Shown here piece by piece: positions 56,501 through 64,000 of a stretch of 64,000 nucleotides of DNA. This stretch comes from Erpetoichthys calabaricus (taxonomy: Eukaryota > Chordata > Cladistia > Polypteriformes > Polypteridae), in the NCBI RefSeq assembly GCF_900747795.2, contig NC_041407.2, positions 25,671,379-25,735,378 on the forward strand. Direction: 5' to 3'. The notes under the pieces are model-generated. The model saw only the letters and a list, made by a program, of their open reading frames with translations, had not been told where the DNA came from and did no database searches. Within the stretch, counting starts at the first letter, position 1. Each line of letters opens with the position of its first letter. Position numbers and translations under genes: made by a program.

Positions 56501-57257
56501 CAGAATTACTGGTTACCTTCAGCCTATTCCTGCTAGAGCTTCATCATCTCATATTTCAATATGTTGCAGCTTACTTCTCTATAGGCTTGATTCTGCTGCT
56601 GCTACACCCCGTTGACAGCTGATCCTCCTGGATCTCAGCACCCTGCAGTTTTATTTACCCATTTAGCACCTGATTGTGAAAGCTTTAGCCCTCAAAGTCT
56701 TAATGCCTGCTATTTCTCCTCCTTGCTTCTCCTGGCCTACAGATTGGTGCCAGTTGTAACACTTGGTGCTTGATCCTACCAGATTTCAGCTTTAAATGTG
56801 GTTGCTTGGCCTTGTTAAATACATATCCCTTGGAGCCAAATGCCCAGCATGTTTAACAGTCTGCTTGTTCTCTTAATTAAGTCATTGTTGCCCGATCTTG
56901 TTGGATCTTTCATGTCCTTTTTAATTTTCTTCTCCGTGTCTCCTCTACCAGATTTCAATATCTGCATCTTTAAATTTTACTTTTGAAATTTAATTCTCAG
57001 TTTGCTTTCAAAGTGTCCAGTTGCTGCCCTTATTATTCATTAATGGTTTATCCTGTTAGGTCACCTTGTGTCCTGGGGAGTGATGCATAATTTTTAACAA
57101 TTTTGTTTCTTGTCTTTCGCTTTTATCAGATTGCAGTGTCCTGCAGTTTTAACTTTTTTTTTTTTCTTTTTCTTCCTTAGTCTTGTTACCTTTACCCGTT
57201 GAAGTCAAATAATCATCTTGTCTCTAAGCCTGTTATCCTAGTTAATATCTTTATGGT
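56500..57257. repeat. 47-bp array, block C left part
   Basis: gcttgattctgctgctgc, gctgatcctcctggatctcagc, accctgcagttttatttacc, cttgatcctaccagatttcagc and gcccgatcttgttggatctt repeat the unit of 15400-17890. Confidence 0.6.
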
Positions 57258-57261
57258 TTAA

Positions 57262-58764
57262 CTCTTTCAGGGCTGATGTCGACTTTTGTCAAAAGGAGGA
57301 GTTGACGATGGTAATTCACTGTTAACTGTGACAATACCAACCGTTATGTTTTAGTTGGACTCTCGTTGCTAGAAGGAAAGTTAGATTCATTGGTTTGACC
57401 GTGCGAGTAACAAGGCGCAAACAACGGCAAAAATGGCATGGACATCTAACGAGAGATCCAAGCGAATGCGTAAAGCAAAATACTCCGTGGACGACGTTCT
57501 GCCTATTCTCTCTGAACTGGACTATGACTTGTTGAGCTCAAATTTTGAAACTAGTGATCGAAAACAAATGTGAGATTCTAGCTTCAGCTGATTGGTCCCC
57601 AGGTTATCGTTGTACTGGCAATGTTTGCCAGGGAGGACTGCCACTTAACAATGATAAGAGGTAGAAACCAGATTGCAATGCACTGTGACCATGTCCCAGC
57701 CATGCAAAGACAGCCTGCCACACATTCTTGTCAAACTGGCAGCCACAGCATGTGGCAACAGACGTTTTATGTTGATTTCTGTGTGAAATGATTGCTTTTC
57801 AGAAACTGTTTTTTGGAAATACAATGATCCCTCGCTATATCGCGCTTCGCCTTTCGCGGCTTCACTCCATCATGGATTTTATATGTAAGCATATTTAAAT
57901 ATATATCGCGGATTTTGGGCTGGTTCGCGGATTTCTGCGGACAATGGGTCTTTTAATTTCTGGTACATGCTTCCTCAGTTGGTTTGCCCAGTTGATTTCA
58001 TACAAGGGACGCTATTGGCAGATGGCTGAGAAGCTAGATTGCTTACTTTTCTCTCTCTCTTGCGCTGACTTTCTCTGATCCTGACGTATGGGGATTGAGC
58101 AGGGGGGCTGTTCGCACACCTAGACGATACGGACGCTCGTCTAAAAATGCTGAAAGATTATCTTCACGTTGCTATCTTTTGTGCAGCTGCTTAGTGAAGC
58201 GACATGCTGCACGGTGCTTCACATACTTAAAAGCTCTAAAGGGCACGTATTGATTTTTCACTCTGTTTTTCTCTGTCTCTGTCTCTCTCTCTCTCTCTCT
58301 GTCTCCCTGCTCCTGACGGAGGGGGTGTGAGCTGCCGCCTTCAACAGCTTTGTGCCGCGGTGCTTCGCATACTTAAAAGCCAAACAGCCCTATTGATTTG
58401 TTTGCTAGAGATTGTTTTCTCTATCTATGTGACATTCTGTGCTCCTGACACGCACTCCTTTGAAGAGGAAGATATGTTTGCATTCTTTTAATTGTGAGAG
58501 AGAACTGTCATCTGTCTTGTCATGGAGCACAGTTTAAACTTTTGAAAAAGAGACAAATGTTTGTTTGCAGTGTTTGAATAACGTTCCTGTCTCTCTACAA
58601 CCTTCTGTGTTTCTGCGCAAATCTGTGACCCAAGCATGACAATATAAAAATAACCATATAAACATATGGTTTCTACTTCGCGGATTTTCTTATTTCGCAG
58701 GTGGCTCTGGAACGCAACCCCCGCGATGGAGGAGGAATTACTGTAATATATAGCCCTCAAAGAG
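57262..58764 (+). mobile_element. piggyBac-type element, internally deleted, with nested Tigger-type MITE
   Basis: Ends ctctttcagggctgatg (left) and gccctcaaagag (right, complement ctctttgagggc), flanked by TTAA at 57258-57261 and 58765-58768, the piggyBac target. A + frame from 57433 reads MAWTSNERSKRMRKAKYSVD then DVLPILSELDYD before a stop at 57571, resembling the acidic N terminus of piggyBac transposases. The rest of the transposase is missing or scrambled. A second element lies inside at 57822-58743. The host copy lies within the 47-bp array. Confidence 0.75.
57822..58743. mobile_element. Tigger/pogo-type MITE, 922 bp, nested in the piggyBac element
   Basis: Left end caatgatccctcgctatatc, right end the complement of cagtaattcctcctccatcg, with TA at both flanks. 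Near each end are cgcggattt/ttcgcggatttc motifs, known from Tigger-like MITEs of fish and reptiles by recall. Contains a CT run (58270-58300). No transposase. Confidence 0.75.
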
Positions 58765-58769
58765 TTAAT

Positions 58770-60650
58770 CCTGGTAGGTCTCTTCAGGAACTCTATGTCA
58801 TTTTGGCTTTTACACTTTGTGCCTGATCCTGCCAGATTTCAGTACCCTGCTGGTTTAACTTTACTAATTTTTCCTTTTTAACTTTACCCCTTGAAAGTTG
58901 ATCTTGTCAGATGTACAGTACCTCACTCTCCGTTTTATCATCTTTGTATCTGATCCAGACCGGTTTGCTGTTTTGGGCTTGATCAGTCTAGTTCTTATTG
59001 ACCAACAGTTTTATTAATTAACTATATACTTGTCGAAGACGGGTAATTGAATAAATTTAAAAGTATTTGATATCTCTTGCCTTATGTGTACTTGAATTTC
59101 CCTCGGGATCAATAAAGTGTCCATTTATCGTCTCTCGGCATCCCTCCTACACCTTTTCCTCGGTATCTTCATGTGTCTCAACCGGTTTTGCCCAGCGGTT
59201 TCATTCTCAATCGTGTTCCCTTAAAGTCTGCTTCTCAGATGCTGTCATTTCTGTTATCTGCTTTTTGACCACCATTAATGGTAAACCGGCCCCCATTAAC
59301 CTCTGTGGGGGGGGGGGGGGGGGGAATCATTCATAATCTTGTGAAAACTTCCTGGCAACACTCCCAGTATTCCTCCTATGCCTCAATATCCTTGTGTGTG
59401 TGTCATCCTCTTTTGCCCAGCACTTCCTTTCTCGATTTGTGTTTGACTGAGCATCTGATGTGAAAGTCACCAAATTGGCCAATCGGATTGCTCAAAGGGA
59501 CTGGACACACCCAAACACACACCCAGACAGTAGCGTTTTATTATATAGTCGATTTGTGTTTCTAACAAGTGACCTGATTCAGAAAGATCTGTGTTTTGCA
59601 TTTTTAGTTAATACTTAATCCTTCCAGGTCTGACGCTCGAACCACATTTTTTTACTGAATGTTACATCTATGTCATGCAGGTTTCTCATCTTTTTATATT
59701 TCTTTGCCCTGGTACTTTTCCCTTTGGTCTTGATTCTCCTTGGTTACTTCTTATTGCCTAACCCATGAAGGCCTCCTTTTTTGGTCCCGATTCTCCCAGA
59801 AATTTACCACATAGGCCCCTGAGCCTGCTTATCCCAACAGCTTTACATTTTGCAGTACAATGCCCTGCTTGTTTTCAGACTGATCTGTTTGTTCTCTGAC
59901 TTTATTCACCATCGCTCGATCCTGCTAGATTAGTACCTGATTCTGAAACTTTGTTGATCTGTTGTCTCCGCGTTACTCCTTGGAAGCTAATCAAGTCAGA
60001 TATTCTTTTTCCTTCAGTTTTATCTTCTTCACATTCATTTTAGAGTGTTTTGCGGTTTGATTCCTGATCATACTTATTCATGTGGTCTACAACCTTATTC
60101 CTGATAATTTTATATCCTCTTTGTGCCAAATGGGTTTGGATCCTAGTGGCCTGATTTGGAAAGAACTGTGTGTCCTGCACCTTTTAGTTAACCCTTCTTC
60201 TTTGATCCTGCCTGGTCTGTTCTTGTTGCCGTTCATGATCTGCTTGCTTTACTCCTTATTCAGCCAGGTCTGTGTCGTTCTGCTTAATTCCCCCGTCACA
60301 TGATCCTTGTAGATTTCATTATCCTGCAGATTACTTCCCTTGGCACCTCATCCTGGCAGCTTTTTGTTCTTCCGCCTGACCCTACCCAGCTGTATGTTTG
60401 CATTTTTTTCCCTCCCTTCTTGGTACTTGATCCTGCCATCTTTGTGTTCTGATGCCTGGTTCTGGCAGACCTTCAATGGCATCAGATAGATTTAACCCCT
60501 TGGTGCCAGGTTTTGGTGTCCTGACCGTTGTTTGATCATGTCAGGTTTCAGCCTTTGTGCTTTATCTCCTTTATCCCCCTCAGATCTTTGCCATGAACAC
60601 TTTGATGAAAGCCCCCCGTTTCATTTGAGGTTGCTCAACACCAATCACTG
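58770..60650. repeat. 47-bp array, block C right part
   Basis: gcctgatcctgccagatttc, agtaccctgctggtttaac, gctcgatcctgctagatt, ttgatcctgcctggtctg and cttgatcctgccatctttg repeat the unit. Interrupted by a LINE tail at 59088-59113 and a G run at 59307-59323. Confidence 0.6.
59088..59113 (+). repeat. LINE/SINE 3' tail
   Basis: gaatttccctcgggatcaat followed by aaagtgtcc, the same tail as at 43080 and (reverse) 41757. Confidence 0.5.
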
Positions 60651-60784
60651 AAGATATAATTTGTGTGGATTCCTTTGGTTCCATTTTCACTATCCAATTC
60701 CAGGGCTCATTTTGTAGTGCCTTAAATTGCAATAGGGATACTATACTCTCTAATATTTATTATTCTCCTTATTCTGTTTGTCTG

Positions 60785-60965
60785 TTGACAAAAATGTCCA
60801 GGTATGTGTTGAGGTAAGGTGGTTATACCTGTCTATCATGACACCAGAGGGTGGTGACATCTTGCATGTTGGTTAGAACTATGGAAGTAAGAAATTCACT
60901 GTATCTTGACAATAATGACCCTATAAACATTTGTATGTAGTCACTGGAATCTGATTATTTTCTAG
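60785..60965. repeat. Dispersed module plus flank
   Basis: tgacaccagagggtggtgac, atcttgcatgttggttagaac, aagaaattcactgtatcttg and acaataatgaccctataaac equal the module and the start of the duplicated segment at 17880 and 18712. Confidence 0.55.
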
Positions 60966-61116
60966 TGACTTGTGTGACCTAATGGTGTCTTTTGATGGCT
61001 GCCAATACAACAGGCCTGAGGCACTTTATTGTAGTGCCATGTTCCATTACCTCGCATTAATGCATTTCCCAGCTGGAGATGTGGGCCTGATCATTTTATT
61101 AAATAAACCAACATCT

Positions 61117-61796
61117 TGTAAGGAACAGCCCGGACACAGACAGGTAGACAAGATGGTTTCACCACACACACACGTTTATTATTCATATTTACAGTGCACA
61201 AACCCAGTGCCGCAGCACCAATCACCCTTTAAGTCCTTGGCCACACAACACAATGCCTTTTAGTCTCTGGTCCGCCACCACTCCTCTCCTCTGAGCTCCG
61301 TCCTTCTTCCACCCGACTCTTGCCAATGACTGAAGGGAGGCGGCCCCTTTTATACACCCCGAATGGACTCCAGGTGCATCCTGAGGAGCTTCTGTAGCCA
61401 CACCCCATGTGGTGGAAGCTCTGATGGTTTATCCGGAAGTCCTCCGGGTGTCCCCAATCCTCTTTCCGGGTGTGGTGGAAGTGCTGAGGTCCAGGGCTCC
61501 CAATGCATCGGGGCGCCCCCTGGCGGTGACCACGGGCCCCTACAGGGTTGAGCTTCCAAGCTCTGTACCCATGGCCCCCAAAGCAACCAGGGCAGACTCG
61601 TGTTCTGGAGGAGGCACAAGCCCTCCTCCGGTCCTCCTGGGCATCCCGGCTGGGGTTCATGTTCCGGCACCCTGGAACTCTTATTCGGCACCCTCTCCGA
61701 GGTCTTCGCGCCCCCTCATGTTCTGGAGGAGGCACAAGCCCTCCTCCAGTCCTCCTGGGCATCCCGGCCGGGCATGAACCCCAGCCGGGTACCACA
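61117..61796 (-). mobile_element. Solo LTR fossil with internal duplication
   Basis: Perfect 4-bp target duplication atct (61113-61116, 61797-61800). Read on minus: begins TGTGGTACCCGGC, ends CTTACA. It is longer (680 bp) than its relatives because a segment of about 110-130 bp with gttctggaggaggcacaag occurs twice (about 61600 and 61718). Complement of tttattattcatatttacag marks the polyadenylation side; ccccttttatac (61343) the TATA side. Solitary; the best preserved of the four copies at its flanks. Confidence 0.7.
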
Positions 61797-61823
61797 ATCT
61801 GTAAGACTGAAATTGGCAAAGTA

Positions 61824-63338
61824 CAGTCATGTGGAAAATAAGTGCACCCCATGGAAATTGTTGACTTTTATATCACATTTGAACAGGCAAACATTAGATC
61901 TTCTTGCAAACTGTGTCTACAAGGTGATATGCTTGCAAAATTGACATGATTTATTCATTCTTATCTAAATTAACAAAAATTCTGATTTGTCGTGTGGAAA
62001 TAGTAAATCCACTCCTACATTTATTACCACTTTCAATCCATAATAGTAGAATCAGATTATGTGCCAGTGTTTAGAACATTCTTTGGGAGTATGTGGATAC
62101 CCCCTGTCTTACTTATACCACAGATATAGGGGGGCTGGTATTCACTTTTTAAATGACATGTGTGGTATCCTCATACCAAGATCAAAATAGCTCTCTAGGG
62201 CCCTCAGAAAAAAGGTTGTGGATGCCTGTGAGTCTGGCAAGAGATTTAAAAATATCACCAAATTACTTGAAATCAATCATTCCACTGTATGGAGAATCCT
62301 CTCCAAATGGTGTAGATTTCAAGACTGCTAACTTGCACAGGGCTGGCTGGTCCAGCAAATTCAGGTCAAGAGCTGACTGTTTGACACTAAAAGAAGTCTC
62401 CAAGTACCCCCAAATTTCCCTGTGGGATCTGCAGGTAACTCTTGCAACAGTTGTAGTCAAAGTGCATGCATCTACACAATTAGAAAGAGGTCACACACAT
62501 TTGACCTCCATCAAGGTGCTTTGCTGTCCAAAAACAACGTTGGAGCAAGCCTGCAATTTGCTATTGAACGTTAAGTCAAAGACCAGGCCTTCTGGATCAA
62601 TGTGGTCTGGACAGAAGAATCAAAGAAAAGAGTTGTTTGGCCACAATAATAGTATGTTTTGTACAATTCAAAGACAGGGTGAGGTTGCTCTCCTGAAATG
62701 CTAAGTGTGAAGGTGTTGGAAATGTTCTACTTTGGGCTTATTCCGCCTGCTCAGGGTCTGGGCAGCTTGCAGTTATCAAGCCGTTTATGAATTCTGCTTC
62801 ATATCTGTGTGCTAGAGGACAATGTGAGGCCATCTGTCCAAAAGTTGGAAGGTTGAACCAGAAATGGACCTTTCAAAACAAAGCTGATCTGAGGCACACT
62901 AGTAAATCCACCAAGGAGTGGCTCATTAAGAAGACATGGAAGGTTATGGACTGGCCTGGTCAAAGCCCAAATTTGAATCCCATTGAAATGTTGTGGTGGG
63001 ATTTGATACGTGCAGTACATGCAAGAAACCCCACAAACCTCTTGAAACTGAAGGAATAGTCAAAACAATTCACTGAATCGAATTTAGAGACTGGTGTGCA
63101 GTCATTTTTGCTAAAGGGGGTAATACCAGCTTCTGTGGCCAAGGGTGGAGTTACTTTTTACCCAGTAGAACATTGCATTTGACATTTTTTGTTGAATAAA
63201 TGATTAAAATGGCATTGTTTAAATATATCACCTTTATCTGTAAGCAACGCTCGCATGAATATCTACTGTTTGCCTGTTCAGATATTTTCAAAAAGTCAAT
63301 TTCCATGAGGAGGTGTACTTCATTTATCACATGCATGT
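61824..63338 (+). mobile_element. Tc1/mariner element, decayed copy 3
   Basis: About 1515 bp, starting 27 bp from the LTR. Left end cagtcatgtggaaaataagt, gcaccccatggaaattg, gaacaggcaaac; right end the reverse complement (tgcctgttcagatattttc, gtcaatttccatgaggagg, tgtacttcatttatcacatg). TA lies before the left end only. + pieces: KRLWMPVSLARDLKISPNYL in a shifted frame, SKWCRFQDC-like, and MDWPGQSPNLNPIEMLWWDL (62950-63009) with RAVHARNP. Several frame changes; inactive. Confidence 0.85.
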
Positions 63339-64000
63339 TCCTTGTTTGATTAACAAATGCATGTCACCAATTAATCCTTTGCCTCAATGGTGTGCGATTG
63401 TTGTGAGTTACAAGTGTGCAGTATTCGAATTTCACATCCCATTTGTCAACCAGCAGCCAATCTATGTGGGAAATCTAGAACAAGCACCAACCATTCAACC
63501 CCTAGAGACACCCCAATAGAGTTATGTGGCACAGCTTTCAAGTCAGACAATGTTATTTGGCACAAAAGGCAGTTGGGATACAGTAGCCAACAAAGTGTCA
63601 CAATCCAGTTTGTTATAGCTGACATGCTATAAACTGTGTCGTGACTGGTACTTCAGATTCAGGCAGTTGGCATCATTTTCGTATGGCCTGCAGACTGAAG
63701 TGCAGAACTGTGTCTACGGTGATTATAGGCTTGGTTGGTCAGGCTAGCGATGCTCCTGAGGGAAGGAAGTAGAAAGGTGTGGAAGGAAAGGAGCTGTGAC
63801 ACTGTAGGTTGGCTGCATGCTTCCGGTTGCATCCTGGGAGCCTCTTGAACCTACCACACTCTGTAACGTAACCAAGGAACGAGCCGAGCAAACCAGGACA
63901 CTCCCAAAGCAAGGGGTAGGTGCATAGGGGAAATAGTTGTTTTTTTTTAAATTTATTTATTTATTTTTTTTATTACAAGCATAAACCAAACAGTGACCAA
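63339..64000. other. Unassigned to window end
   Basis: No gene or defined element. A T-rich (TTTA)n-like stretch lies at 63938-63975. Confidence 0.35.

Noticed and set aside
61229-61852. 207-codon minus-strand frame and 114-122-codon + frames
   Set aside because: They lie inside a GC-rich solo LTR with a duplicated segment; no coding signature.

Overview
This is a vertebrate nuclear window, and the repeat content points to a polypterid ray-finned fish (bichir or reedfish type). It is dominated by a tRNA-headed SINE whose 3' end runs into (GGAT)n, by CR1, L2 and RTE-type LINEs, and by Tc1, hAT, piggyBac and Tigger DNA transposons. Real coding content is sparse. The species call is inference from repeat style, not from a search.

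One gene is clear: an intact MYADM-like (MARVEL-domain, eight-membrane-span) protein of 292 residues on the + strand. Its coding region lies in one exon (start 11001, stop 11879), entered through a strong splice acceptor at 10935-10936, with a polyadenylation signal at 12066. A second, unidentified + strand gene probably starts in the CpG-rich block at about 53.9-54.5 kb. It has a splice donor at 54258/54259 and a short exon at 55004-55066 that opens with an ATG, and it would run out of the window to the right. A smaller CpG-rich block at 14.87-15.37 kb, also with a good splice donor, may be another promoter.

Layout. 1-9.4 kb: a degenerate array of roughly 100-bp units, split by a 3-kb CR1 LINE (minus), a second CR1 tail, an L2-like tail and an LTR-like piece. 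9.4-12.1 kb: minor repeats and the MYADM gene. 12.5-18.1 kb: blocks of a second degenerate array with a unit of about 47 bp. 18-22.4 kb: a local duplication, a solo LTR and a Tc1-type MITE. 22.7-28.5 kb: two more degenerate arrays, several old SINEs and a hAT MITE carrying a nested SINE. 30.6-35.4 kb: LINE remnants (RTE minus; L2-type plus) and two LTR-like segments. 36.5-41.5 kb: two Tc1 elements. 41.6-43.4 kb: long microsatellites. 43.9-47.3 kb: a solo LTR and a broken LINE. 48-53 kb: SINEs of various ages. 53.3-55.1 kb: the CpG block and exons. 56.5-60.6 kb: another stretch of the 47-bp array, interrupted by a piggyBac-type element with a Tigger MITE inside it. 61.1-63.3 kb: a solo LTR beside a Tc1 element.

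I found no CRISPR array, operon, rRNA gene or functional tRNA gene, and nothing that amounts to a new biological system. The most unusual aspect is how much of the window consists of old, diverged long-unit tandem repeats (at least four unrelated units), one of which recurs in three separate places. All unit lengths and family names were judged by eye; no alignment or database search was run.
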